A stretch of DNA of 64,000 nt from Aegilops tauschii subsp. strangulata (taxonomy: Eukaryota; Streptophyta; Magnoliopsida; Poales; Poaceae): positions 148,320,885 through 148,384,884 of the forward strand of contig NC_053038.3 in the NCBI RefSeq assembly GCF_002575655.3, given 5' to 3'. A program made the translations under genes and the position numbers. Below, piece by piece: positions 35,516-46,824 of the stretch (position 1 is the first letter of the stretch; each line of letters begins with the position of its first letter). Under the pieces are notes generated by a model. That model worked only from the letters and a program-made list of their open reading frames with translations. It had not been told where the DNA came from and made no database searches.

Positions 35516-36988
35516 TCATCCCGCGAAGCTGCAGTGGTAGTAGGGGTCAGCCTCCTGCTCTTTTGAAATATCCCAACCTGTCACGATGTTGTCGATTGTC
35601 TTCCATGACTTGTACGTGGCGTACGCATCTATTCCTGCGTACGTGATAAAGTTGTCTGGCAGCGGGCTCGTCCCCCACAATTTGTGGTCTGCCTTGTCCA
35701 TCTTCTTCTTCATGCCGCTGTAGAATGGGTGGATTACGCTGCCTGCATCATCGGCCAAGGAGTCGTAGTATTTGTCGGTCTTTGGATCTTTCCACTTGCG
35801 CTGCATGTCGATGAAGTTGTTGGGGTTGATCTCCAAACCAGACTTGTTCAGCATCCGCTTGTTACCTCCAATGCTGAAACCGACAAATGTGTACAATTTC
35901 TCCTCCTATAGGAAGTCTTTGAGGCGCTTGGGCCTGCAAGGGGGGAGACACACATTTAAAGATTAGTCTTCTTTTTTGAAGATTTAATTCTTCTGCTTTT
36001 TGGTTTTACAAGCGATAATCCATGAGGTAGATGCTTATATAGTATAAGTCATGGATGAATGTAGTTTAGAAACTAGTACACAAAGTCCTGAAATTAAATT
36101 CAACTACACCATGTTATTTTTCTTTTTTGCTATCTTTAGTGCTTCACCAAATTCAAGAATCATTTTTACCAGATTCAATGATATATGTGCTGCTTGATTC
36201 AAGTTTAGTTTTCTTTTTTGTTTAATAAAAGACCTATACCAGTGCTTGATACATCTCTGTGCATCAATTCTATATCAAGTTCAGAAATTAATTTGAGAAA
36301 CATGTGCATCAAGATATGGACCTATACCACTTCACCAAACATCTTTTAATACATCAATTCTATAAACTATACTAGTGCATCAAGATCAGAATCTATGCTA
36401 GTACATCAAGTTCAGAAATTAATTTGGTGCATCAAGTTCAGAATTCTATAAACATTTTCCAGATGCTAATCTGGTGAAACAATCCACTTCACAGCTTCAG
36501 AAATGCATGTTACTTGAGAAACATGTACTCGTGCATCCACTTCACAAACTATAGTAGTTCATCTAGTTGGGAAACAAGTTTAATGAAGTTTTTAGTGAGT
36601 AGTACTAGTACAACAGATGAATGAACAGTTGTATGGGTTACCATTTTGTGGCTACTGCGATGTGGTACACCAAGCAGAGTTCCTCGACGCACAACTGCAG
36701 GACTGCCGCCATCTGTGGAGGTTCATCGTCGCTGGTGTACTCCACATCAACTCCGATGAAGCTCGGATACAAGCCGCCGCCCTTCATCCTGAGCCTGCTC
36801 ATCACCTTGTCGGCCTTGTCTGGTTCGCTGGTGCAGATGATCTCCAGCGTCTCCTTGCCGTGGAGCCCAACCTCTGTAAGGGTTCTCATGTACTCGCGCT
36901 TCTCGCCAGGGACGTGAACATCGACGAGGTTGCTGCTCTTGTCCGACGGCTCACTATGATGACGCTTGGCGAACGGTTCCTCCGCCAT
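35516..36988 (-). pseudogene. WRN-like 3'-5' exonuclease, copy 1
   Basis: Exon 1 is 36642-36988 (ATG at 36986-36988, donor GTAACC) and exon 2 is 35516-35933. The exonuclease fold of the DEDDy class is visible: motif I is D-x-E at residues 81 and 83 (FIGVDVEYT), and motif III is Y-x3-D in TYAGIDAYATY. The motif II acid is lost: FSIGGNKRML has Asn where copy 2 has Asp. A TAG about nine codons into exon 2 (LKDFL then stop) also breaks it. Such enzymes trim 3' DNA ends; the plant WRN-like exonuclease is the nearest known type. It is transcribed towards the Ulp1-like gene. Confidence 0.7.
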
Positions 36989-37340
36989 CGCCTTCCTCCG
37001 GCGACTGTGTGCAGTGGAGATTGAAGCGGCAATGGTGGTTCTGTGAATGAGGCAGAGATGGAAGACAATGGGGTATTTTGCAGTGCGTCGACGGGGATGT
37101 GTGGGAGGCGGTTCGTCGGGGGCGTGGGTGTGGTGGTCGTGGGGGTCCCCGTTTGCAGTCCCTTGTGGCAACCTCTCAGTGGGTGGCGCGGGTGGTGGCC
37201 TGGAAGAAGCAACCGTCCAAGTCAAAGGGTTTTTACTGTTGCACTGACTAGTCTTGTCAAGTTGTACTTATGATCTGCTAAATCCCACTTGCACGTCTCA
37301 GGGGTGGTGATGATGGCATTTTGCACTGTTTAGGTGACGT
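36989..37340 (-). promoter_or_regulatory. Upstream region of exonuclease copy 1
   Basis: This block is about 90% identical to 41207-41570 upstream of copy 2 (GGAGGCGGTTCGT, GTGGTGGTCGTGGGGGTCCC). ORFs run through it in several frames, including one that extends the gene's frame upstream, but the ATG at 36988 is the first one shared by both copies with a common protein start. Confidence 0.45.
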
Positions 37341-37704
37341 ATGCTTTGTGAAGTTTTTCCGTGTGGATGTTAAGTATTGTTTTTCCACTGAAGTCTTATA
37401 GACTAGTTTATCTCAAAACATTTTTCAGTGCCCTGGGAGTTGTTGCTCAAAACTGGTACTTATTTTATTTTCATCTATACTAACCTAAGTTAGGCCTTTA
37501 TAGTTTTTGTATTCTCATTTGTGTGAACTGAAATGTAATTTCATACAACGTGTGGTTTTGAAATTTGCTGTCACAATGGTGTGAGTGGCCTGACTGATCC
37601 TGCTTTTTAGTACTAATGTCATATGTATGTCTGAACTGAGTTTTTTTGTTTTTTTGGGTGGGTTGGGGGATTGAGATTATTTTACAACCAAATCGTTCGT
37701 TGAG

Positions 37705-38045
37705 GTGTGGACAGATTTTATATAAATAAGAAATTTAGCAAAATTGACAGATAAATTCTGTTTGAACTTCTTGCATTTTAGTAGTTGTAGTCAGAATTTA
37801 TATAAATAAGAAATTTATCATAATTGACAAACATTATATATTTGAACTTCTTTTATTTTAGTAGTTGAACTTGTCAGAATTTATATAAATAAGAAATTTA
37901 GCATAATTGACAAACATTATATGTTTGAACTTTTTGCATTTTAGTAGTTGAACTTGTCAGATTTTATATAAATAAGAAATTTAGCATAATTGACAAATAT
38001 TATATGTTTGAACTTTTTGCATTTTAGTAGTTGAACTTGAAAGTA
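37705..38045. repeat. Four ~79-bp AT-rich tandem repeats
   Basis: The unit contains TTTATATAAATAAGAAATTTA, TTGACA and TTTAGTAGTTG. Copies start near 37710, 37795, 37878 and 37960. Non-coding. Confidence 0.85.
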
Positions 38046-38414
38046 ATATTTAATTCGGTTTTTTAAATTATGTACATTTAACAGATAGGCTATTAAGTTC
38101 TCTTCTTTTTAGAGGTTCGTTGTTTTTGTATCATATTTTCTCCTTTTTTATCATCCGTGGTTCAGAGCTAAAATTATTTTTATTTATATTTTTCGTATTT
38201 AAAGTTATTGCCTGCGAACTGGTATTTGAATTTATATATTTTCAGTTTCGAACATTTTTCTTGTAGTTTATATTTCTTTGCCCCGCCCTCTGGTTTGTTT
38301 AACTAGGCTTATTGGTGGGGTGTTTGTAGACGATGCAGGCTATTGGGCCGTTTTCCGGCCCAGATAGCTCGTCCGCGCGGCTGTGCAGTGGGCGTGCACA
38401 TGCGCTCTGGGTTT

Positions 38415-38457
38415 AGTCCCACCTCGCTAGTCGAGGGGGCTCTGGACCTGTTTATAA
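38415..38457 (+). promoter_or_regulatory. U6-type promoter, cassette 2 (USE + TATA)
   Basis: TTTAGTCCCACCTCGC, with USE at 38415-38426, is the same as the USE of wheat U6 promoters as I know them. TTTATAA begins at 38451, 24 bases on. USE, spacing and TATA fit plant snRNA genes read by RNA polymerase III. Confidence 0.82.
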
Positions 38458-38480
38458 GCGTAGCCGAGGCTCACTGGTCG

Positions 38481-38658
38481 AACTCCTCTGAATACTTACC
38501 TGAGCGCTTATACACGGCGCTCGCTCTCTCTCATGACCTGTGGGCCCTGGTCGGCGGGCCCTGCGTTGTGCAGATAACTAGGGATTCGCCCACGGGCTCG
38601 AGTTCAAGTATCTAGCAGCGTCAGGGCCTGCGCGTGACCTTGAGCGGTCAATTTTTTT
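38481..38658 (+). ncRNA. Predicted polymerase III transcript, cassette 2, ~172 nt
   Basis: It runs from about 30 bases after the TATA start to the T7 run 38652-38658. Positions 38492-38502 read ATACTTACCTG, identical to the first 11 bases of U1 snRNA, which pair with 5' splice sites. A hairpin GAGCGC ... GCGCTC follows directly, then a GGGCCC ... GGGCCC stem. I see no further U1 likeness. The copy at 27101-27277 shows the structure is kept. Whether it is transcribed is unknown. Confidence 0.55.
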
Positions 38659-39484
38659 CTTTTTTTTGAATCTAGTACTTGACTCCACCTGTAACTTGGA
38701 CTGATACTTTTTGTTTTGGTTCTTGTCAGTTTTGTGTAAGTGTAATCTTTTTCATTTGAGTTTTTTGCCTTCTTTTTTGTGTTTGTTTTTGCGATTATTC
38801 TCAAGGGTCTTCTGGTGTCATTTTCAGAACTATGGTACTTGCCTCATAGTAGCGCTTATGTTCTTAGTCTGACATTTTTTTGGGTGATTATGGACTGATG
38901 CTTCTTTGTACTTTTTATTGTAGTAAGTTTGTACTGTCCGATCAAGTGTACTAGTACTGTCATTCTTAATCTGCAAGTGACCAACATAAGTGTGTGCTGA
39001 TGCTTCTTAACTTTTTCTGTTTGTAGTACTTGTTAATTTTCTAGCAGCTACATATGAATGAGAACACAACATGAAGTACTAAGAATTTTTGCTTCAACTT
39101 TTGAAGCGTTGTTAAGCAACTCAAATTGTGCTGATTGTTTTCAACGTTATGTTTTCTATACAATACTGAATCGAAACTACACATGGAACAACATTGTGTG
39201 ATTAGTTGCTTCATAACTAGTACTTTAGAGCAGCCACAAAGTTCCATTCAGAAGCTACTTTTGAATTTGAAATGATGGATTAACAACATACGAAGCTACC
39301 AAACTTATATAATGAGATAAGCAAAACATTGTACTTGATGACATAAGTAAACTTGTTCAACCATGACAAGCACGACATAATCATACTGGTTCAACCCAAC
39401 AAGAGCAAACTACTAATTTGAAACAACAAGATAAAAGGCAAGCACAAGCGGAAGGAAAACGAAGGCAGGCTCTGATGTATATCT

Positions 39485-41206
39485 TCATCCCATAAAGGGG
39501 CAATAGGGGCGGTCGTAGAAGTTGTCATCCTGCTGCTCTTTTGCAAATTCCGAACCATCTATGATGTAGTCGATTATGATCCATGGCTTGTACATGGCGT
39601 ACGCATCTACTCCTGTGTACTCGATGAGGTTGTCTGGCAGCGGGCTAGTCCCCCGCAGTTTGTGGTCTTCCTACGTGTTGATGTTCTTCTTCATGCCTTT
39701 GTAGAATGGGTGGATGACGCTGGCTGCAACATCAGTCAAGGAGTCGTACTCTTTTCCGGTGTATGGAACTCTCCACTTGCGCTGAATGTCGATGAACTTG
39801 TTGGGGTTGATCTCCAAACCGGGCAACTTCAGCTTCTCTTTGTCGCTTTCAATGCTGAAACCGGCAAATGTGAACAACCTCTCATGCTGCAGCATGTCGT
39901 TCAGGCGCTTGGGCCTGCAAGGGGAGAGCCATTTTGAAAATTAGCATTACTTTGATGTTTGAATTATTCATTTTTTTGTTTTACAAGCGATGAATCCATG
40001 AAGTAGTTGTTTATGTAGCATAAATAATGGATGAATGTACTTCAAAAACTAGTAAACAAAGTTCTGAAATTAAATTCAAGTACATCATGTTATTTTTCTT
40101 TTTGGATTATACATAGTTCGAGTCAATGTTGTATGTGCTGCTTTAGTACTAGTTTAGTTTACTTTTGTTCAATTGGACAACACATAACCAGTGCTTCACC
40201 AAGTTCTTAGTTTTTTTGCTTACGAAACTAACATTAGACCAAATTCAGAAAATACTTCACTACATCAAGTTCAGAAACATGAATCCATGAAGTAGATGCT
40301 TATATAGCATAATTAATGGATGAATGTACTTCAGAAACTAGTAAACAAAGTTCTGAAATTAAATTCAAGTACATCATGTTATTTTTCTTTTTGGATTATA
40401 CATAGTTTCAGTCAATGTTGTATGTTCTGCTTTGGTACTAGTTTAGTTTACTTTTGGTTAATAGGATAACATATAACCAGTGCTTCACCAAGTCCTTAGT
40501 TTATTTTCTTATGAAAATAACATTAGATCAAATTCAGAAAATACTTCACTACATCAAGTTCAGAAACATCTTTTTAATACATAGAGTACATAAAGTACAC
40601 TATTGGATCAAGTTCAGAAACTACACTAGTCGATCAACTTCAGAAATTAATCTTCCGCAAGATTTTCCAAATAGCAATCTAGTGCATCAGGTTCAAAAAT
40701 ACATTTATAGTGTATCTACTTGAGAAAATGCAGTAGTGCATCCACTTTTCACAAACCACACTAGTACATCTAGTTGGGAAACAAGTTTGATGAAATTTTC
40801 AGGATACAGTACTAATAAAACAGATAAACCAAACAGGGCAAATGAGTAGGATGGCTCACCATTTTTTGGCCGCTGCGATGTGGTACACCAAGCAGAGCTC
40901 GTCGACGCACAACTGCAGGACTGCTGCCATCTAGGGAGGTTCATCTTCGCTGGTGTACTCCACACCAACACCGACGATCGTACGACGCTGGCCGGAAGCC
41001 TTCTTCCAGAGCCTGGAGATCACCTCGCCGGCCTTGTCTGGTTCGCTGGTCCAGACGATCTCCAGCGTCTCCTTGCCGTGGAGCTCAACCCATGTGAGGG
41101 TTTTGGTGTACTCGCGCTTCTTGCCGGGGACGTGAACGTCGACGAGGTTGATGCTCTTGTCCGACGGCTCGCCATGATGACGCTTGGCGGACGGTTCCTC
41201 CGCCAT
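39485..41206 (-). pseudogene. WRN-like 3'-5' exonuclease, copy 2
   Basis: Exon 1 is 40860-41206 (347 bases, the same as copy 1) and exon 2 is 39485-39914, with the same splice positions. Motif I has lost its Asp: residue 81 is Gly (GGT, 40964-40966) in IVGVGVEYT. A TAG follows ten codons later, and a second TAG near 39670 cuts exon 2. Motif II keeps its Asp (FSIESDKEKL) and motif III is present in IEYTGVDAYAMY after the second stop. This copy is therefore dead in a different catalytic residue from copy 1. It lies 2.5 kb upstream of copy 1 on the same strand. Confidence 0.7.
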
Positions 41207-42324
41207 CGCCCTCCTCCGGCGGCTGTGGGCTTGGGAGAGATAAGTTTGTGGTTTGTCTGCAGTGGAGATGGAAGGGGCAATGATGGTTTCTGGCAATGAG
41301 GCAGAGATGGAAGAGAAAGGGGTATTTTGCAGTGCGTTGACGGGGATGTGTGGGAGGCGGTTCGTGGGGGCATGGGTGTGGTGGTCGTGGGGGTCCCCGT
41401 TTGCAGTCCCTTGTGGCAACCGCTCAGTGGGTGGCGTGGGTGGTGGCCTGGAAGAAGTAACCGTCCAAGTCAAACGGTTTTTACTGTTGCACTGACTAGT
41501 CTTGTCAAGCTGTACTTATGATCTGCTAAATCCCACTTGCACGTCTCAGGGGTGGTGATGATGGCATTTTACTGTTGCACTGATCCGTCTTGTCAAGCTG
41601 TACTTATCAGCTGCTTATCCCACTTGCACGTGTCAGGGTTGGTGATGATGGAGGTTTCTACTCCTCTACTGTGGGTACTTGGACTGGTGATTGAAGTGTA
41701 ATTGAACTTACCGAATACTAGTGAGACTATGTGTGTCATGCTAATGTTTTTTAAAACAATTTTTGTATTTTTAAAGGATTGTTTATATCAAGATAATTTC
41801 TGAGTATTTTTTACAGACAAATTAAATTTTCATCAGTACAAGATGTATTATATTCGCATTTTGGTTGAGGTAATTATTTTTTTGTACTGATGGTCTTTCT
41901 GAACTGGGACTGGCAGAAGCAGATATAGCTTGTTTTTTCAAACGGTGTTTTTTTGAGGTGTTCACGGGTGTGTTTGTTTTACTATGCCTTTGTACTGACG
42001 ATTGAGAATTATCAGTACTGATGTACTATAAGAGTTTAAATTTTCCTTAACATATTTTTGCTGAGTTACTCGTCGACAGTAGTGTTGGCGTTACATAAAT
42101 CCAGATAAGTTTTTTGAAATGTATTTGTGACTGCATTCAAAAGGATTATCAAATGGTTTACATAATAATGTCACTTGTCCAACTGGCACAAATCACAAAT
42201 TATATCTTAACTATAGTACTGATCGAGAAATCGATGATATTGCTAAATAAGTTTTGGTAGCGACAGTGTTTCTGATATGTTTCCTCATTGGGTACCGAGG
42301 CAACTGAGAGTACAAGCTTATTTT
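41207..42324. other. Spacer between exonuclease copy 2 and the transposase gene
   Basis: The first 360 bp duplicate the upstream region of copy 1. The rest is AT-rich with repeated GTACTGA / TACTGATG motifs (41884, 41994, 42014, 42225) and no gene. Confidence 0.5.
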
Positions 42325-45300
42325 TCAGTTGACGCAGCAGCATGTCAACTTTGGATTGTTCAGTCTTGAGCTCCTCCTAACTGGCCCCGAATGTTGTCCC
42401 TTGTTGGCGTCCTTTCCTGGTTGAGCCTTGGCAGCTTCTTCGTCAGTTTCAGTTTCCTCGTCCCCAACACTGTCATCTTCATTGTCTTCGTCTGATTGGC
42501 AGTCATTCTCGTCAAACTCTTCTTCTTCATCCTCTTCTTTTGATTTTTTGGAACTCTGTATCTTGCCCTATTTCTGTTCAGTGCCACTGACCTCCTTGCC
42601 CACTTTGCACGTGCGGGCATTATGTCCGTCAGTTCCCCCACACTTGCGGCAAGTGTAGGTGTTACGTGTGTCATCTCCATTGGTAGAAACCTGGGCAGCT
42701 CCAATCTGCTTGTGCAGCGTTTGCTTGTTGACAGTGGCATCTGTGCGGAGTGGGCATGTGCGGTAATTATGGTTGCTCACGACGTTGCAGAATCCGCATG
42801 CCCTTATCCCGAGAGGTTTGCCGTCCGGGCCAAATTCCACGCATCTGATGGGGCGTGGCAGCTTTTTGGCTGCTGCTTTCGCTGCTTGCGTCTTACTCTT
42901 CCTCCCCTTTGTGTTTGAGAATATGGGTGGTTTAATCACCCTTTCGTGCTGCTGCTGGTAGGATGTCCTGTTGTCATGTCGTTCGCCTACAACACCATCA
43001 AGCTCATGATCTTGCATGTGAGCATGTTGGTGCTCTTGAGTGTGCACATGGGCAAGCTTTGGTTGCTGTTGCTCCTCTTCCTCGTTGTCGAATGGGTCAA
43101 TAGCTCCCAGATGGTTCATCTCGGATAACATTGTAGCAATATCCTGCTCAATGGCTTCATTGTCCGCGACACCTCCGTTTTCGGCAGAATGCATGGCGTC
43201 GAGTTCTTGTTCAAGTTTGTCCATGACGACCCGTGACCTCGCCATTTTCTCTTGGTTTCTCAAGCTTTTTCTGTGCACCCTCATGTTCAGCGTCAGCAGT
43301 GAGCTTTCAATGCAGTATTGGGATGCCTTGTTTGATGCTACTGTCCTCAAGTCATTTCTGTTGAATGTTGGCTGGATGTTCGGGCGTTTGGTGTATCTCC
43401 TGAGGATGTATTTCTCTGGAGCGCTGGCAGCCTTAATTGTCTGCATCATGCACATGACATGCACGCAGAAAAGACCTGTATTTTCTTTGGAAGAGGTGCA
43501 TGTTTTTTGTCATTTCATTCAAACAAAAACTTTGCAAAAAAAGTAGTACAGTATGTAACATCTTTTTATTAGTTCTCACCTGTGTGGTCCCATAGCCTGC
43601 ACTCGCACTCATATGTTTCTCCCACGGGGTCTGCAACCACCTGGAACACGTGCTGAGCCCACACAGAAAGTTTTTGCGGGTTGTTGTAGCGCACGAGGTA
43701 CTTTGTGGGCTCTTCCATCTCTGTCGCTGTGAAGAGTGTGCTCAGTTTTAGCCTATTTCTGATCTCGCTGTACACAGCTCGTGAGTAAAGCTTTGCCATC
43801 TGGGTGTCAAACCCATAGAAGGTCAGCGTGTTTTGTTCCTTCTGCCCATGCAAGAATGATGACCAAATTATTAGTTTTATCACAGAAAAAAATTGTCTAA
43901 CTAATAAAGTTTTACTTTAGTAAGCATGTTATGTTTGTCTTACGACAAGTGATAGAGCTATACCCGGTTACCCATTGTCTCCTGGTTCTCTGTCTGCCTC
44001 CTTGTTTTGACGCAGGAGTTTAACTGGCTGACAAACAGGTGTAGGTTTTGTCTCTCACTTACGAAGATCTTCTTGAGCACATAGTTCATGCTCTCACTTC
44101 GTTGTGTGGATGTCATTTTGGCGCAGAAAATTTCTTTCAGTAGGCTGATATTCATCTCTCACGCTCATTCCACTTGCCCACCATCGTGGCATCATCATGG
44201 AGGTTGTACTTATCCATGAGTCTTTTCCAGGCAGCCTCAAACTCAGTTGGCATGAGGGGCCAGTTGAGGATTGATGTGAATTCATCCTTAAATTCTTTGC
44301 GCAGGTTGTACAGGTATGCGAGGTGTTCCCTGTACTTCTTCATAATGTGCCAGCAACACAGCTTGTGTACCGTGTTCCCGAAAGCATCTGGGATCGCGAA
44401 AGCCATTGCCGGGCACTGGTCTGGTAATGAAAAAAGAGACGTGGAGTGGTCAGCAGATGGTGGTGCATATATACCAATAGAACTGACACAACATTTTTAC
44501 TGTGTTATTTTCCTTTTGGGGGGTGGTGGTTGGGGGTGGTTTTGGCGGTTGTACCTGTGAGGATGCATGTAGGAGCCTTCCCTCTCATGCACCTTAAAAA
44601 TGTCTTGAACAGCCATCTGAATGAATCTGCATCCTCATCTCTTATCAGGGCGAAACCAAAGAATGTAGTCTGTAAGTGGTTGCTAGTACCTACAAACACC
44701 CCAAGTGGCATATGGTACTTGTTGGTCTTATATGTGGTGTCAAACATTATGCAGTCACCAAAGTCCTGATAGGCCCCACGGCAGCTTGCGTTCGCCCAGA
44801 ATATGTTCTTAACTCTGTTGGACTCATCGAGTTGCATGTCATAGAAGAATTCCCTGTTTATAGCTTTCATCTCCCTAAAGAAGTTGACAGTCTTTAGGAC
44901 ATCGTCCACATCATCCATCCTTGAATTCTTTGCTTTGCTGCATATAAAAAGTGAACAGTCATTCAAAAATGCATGTTGAACTGGCGTCAGGTCATGCGTT
45001 GCATAATATGTTTGTACTGACAGATGAAAAAAGACGGAGGCGGTTTATGGGAGGAGAACAAGTATGTACTTACATGTTAATCAAGTCTTTAGCATTCATT
45101 TCGAGGAAGTAGCTACCGGGGTCATCGCCGCCCAGTATGCTCATGATTTGCACGTGTTCAATGCCTTTGAACTGTAGGTACTTGACGTACTCCAAGATTT
45201 TTTTGTCAAAGTTTTTGTGGGAGTGCAAGAAGACAAGCATTTGGGGGGTGAGCTGTAGCCTGTGGTGGTGTTCCCAGACTATCTCTTCAGCCTCATTTTA

Positions 45301-45602
45301 GCGCCGCAGTTAGTCCTGGTTGTCGTCTTGTTCTGCTGTCTATTTGCTTCTGACACCTTCGACTCATAGACTCCATAGCACGTGTAATAAAGGTAGGCTC
45401 TGGTCTTAAAATTTGAGCCTTCCCTGATAGCAAAACCCGCGTGCTTTGCATAGACGTTGTAGAAGTCCTTTGCTTCTTTGAAAGTTTCAAAGCGCATCTC
45501 TAGCCCTGGTAGAACGTAAGCTTCAATGTTAGGTGCCTGCACGCAACAGTGAGCAAACAAAAACACAGTTACGAAAATGTTAGATGGGGTGGTCACAATA
45601 CC
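42325..45602 (-). pseudogene. FAR1/MULE-type transposase gene of MEGA, 3' part
   Basis: Exons on the minus strand: 45536-45074, 44937-44555, 44420-about 43973, 43841-43580 and 43475-42325. In order they encode the FAR1-type WRKY-GCM1 zinc-finger domain (GFAIREGSNFK ... RTNCGAKMRLKR), the MULE transposase core with the first Asp in MFDTTYKTNKY and the second in T-D-QCPAM (its codon split by the intron), a SWIM zinc finger (C-x-C in YECEC and C-x-H across the next splice), a long acidic/Gln-rich part, and two CCHC-like knuckles near the end. Breaks: a frameshift near 45290, another near 44150 and an in-frame TAG at 42568-42570. The 5' exon is 9.4 kb away (54973-55607), separated by a gypsy insertion. 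Confidence 0.85.
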
Positions 45603-45606
45603 ATGG
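45602..45606. other. Target-site duplication, left copy
   Basis: CATGG here and CATGG at 54968-54972 flank the gypsy element exactly. They lie at the end of a transposase exon, right at its splice donor. Confidence 0.95.
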
Positions 45607-46529
45607 TGTCGGATGTGGGGTTCCGGCAAACCCTTAAGGTTCGAACACTGGGGTGCGCGCGAAGTCTTTCCCTCCTACCGATCTACGCCCTAGCTCGCTA
45701 AGATCTCGCAGATGAACTCGATGAACTCGCAACACAGAAAGACACGAGGTTTATACTGGTTCGGGCCATCGTTGTGGTGTAATACCCTACTCCAGTGTGG
45801 TGGTGGTGGATTGCCTCTTGGGCTGATGATGAACAGTACAAAGGGAAGAACAACCTCCTGAGGTTGAGGTGTTCTTGTGCCTGGCTAACTTGTGTGGGTG
45901 AGAGCTGGGTGAATTGCTCGATCGGGTTGGATCAAGCTAAGATGAGATGCCTCTACTATGGTGGCTAGCTGTACTTATATAGGCCCTGGTCCTCTTCCCA
46001 AATATCGAGCGGGAAGGGAGCCAACAACGGCGGGCAAATTTGAAGGGGGACAACTAGTACAAGCTATCCTGACAAAAGCAGTCTTCGCCTGCGAAAAGCT
46101 CTGGTGGTGACGCTGCCTTCGGCTCCACGATGACCTCCGCCTTGCCGTCCTCCTGGTGTTGGTCTCGTTGCACCAATATAGCAACCTTTGCCTGATGCCT
46201 CGGTACTCTTCGCCTGCGCTGGCCTCCTTAGCACCAAAGAGGAAATAAGGACGCTGCGCACGCTGGCGCCCGCCTGGTGTCGTGCGTCATGGCTCATGTC
46301 ACGAGGGCCTCGTGAGGTTTGCCCCGCCTTGATATCTCCGCTCCTCGTGAGCCTGCCTGGCTAGGCTACTCCAGAGGAGGTCTTGCGTCGTCCGCCTCGC
46401 GAGGCTTGGACCCTCGCGAGGGTCTTGGATGCCTTGTTGATGAAGATGGGCCGTACGGCCTACTTACTTAGCCATGTCGTGGGCCGCAGACAGGCAAGTC
46501 TGGGGACCCCTGTTCCCAGAACGCCGACA
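45607..46529 (-). repeat. 3' LTR of the Tat-like element (923 bp)
   Basis: About 96% identical to 54034-54967 and bounded by TGTCGG and CCGACA. A polypurine tract (GGGCCCGGGGGCTAC on the minus strand) lies just inside, at about 46530-46544. Confidence 0.93.
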
Positions 46530-46824
46530 GTAGCCCCCGGGCCCAAGGTGCGCTCGGGCTTGGTTTTGCAGCGAAGCCAAGGGTCAAGTTCGGAGCACCG
46601 TGGGCCCGAAAAGCCTGCGGCCTGGGTTGACGCGTGGCGGTTGATTGGACGTGGGCGTCTCTGCTTCCCCACGTTGCCTAGTCAACTGCTTGACCCGACA
46701 AAAGGCTAGCGCAGGTAGCACTTGCCTTCATTGCTTCTTCCTTGCCTCGCTCCAGATCCCCTTTCTTGCTCCTCGCCACCGCTACCTCCAGATCCGCTCC
46801 AATCTCATCCTGCACCCGCATTCC

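Larger units (their letters stand above)
33960..41570. repeat. Tandem segmental duplication inside MEGA (about 33.96-37.32 and 37.38-41.57 kb)
   Basis: Both halves begin with TGAAGTCTT(G/A)TA(A/G)ACTAG, pass through TTATTTTATTTTCATCT and an AT-rich part, and end with an exonuclease gene followed by an upstream region with TTGCACTGACTAGTCTTGTC. The second half also carries the U6-type cassette and extra AT-rich repeats. Divergence of the two genes shows the duplication is old. Confidence 0.75.

Noticed and set aside
38465..38615. tRNA-like A box (GGCTCACTGG) and B-box-like GAGTTCAAGTA in RNA cassette 2
   Set aside because: The distance of ~130 bases is too long for a tRNA or a tRNA-derived SINE, and the B box is poor; the USE/TATA layout explains the region better.
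38481..38658. Plant telomerase RNA or a U6/U3/U5 gene
   Set aside because: No template for the TTTAGGG repeat and none of the conserved U6, U3 or U5 sequences; only the first 11 bases of U1 match.
43040..43546. 168-codon plus-strand ORF
   Set aside because: It is the opposite strand of the transposase exon with the SWIM and knuckle region.
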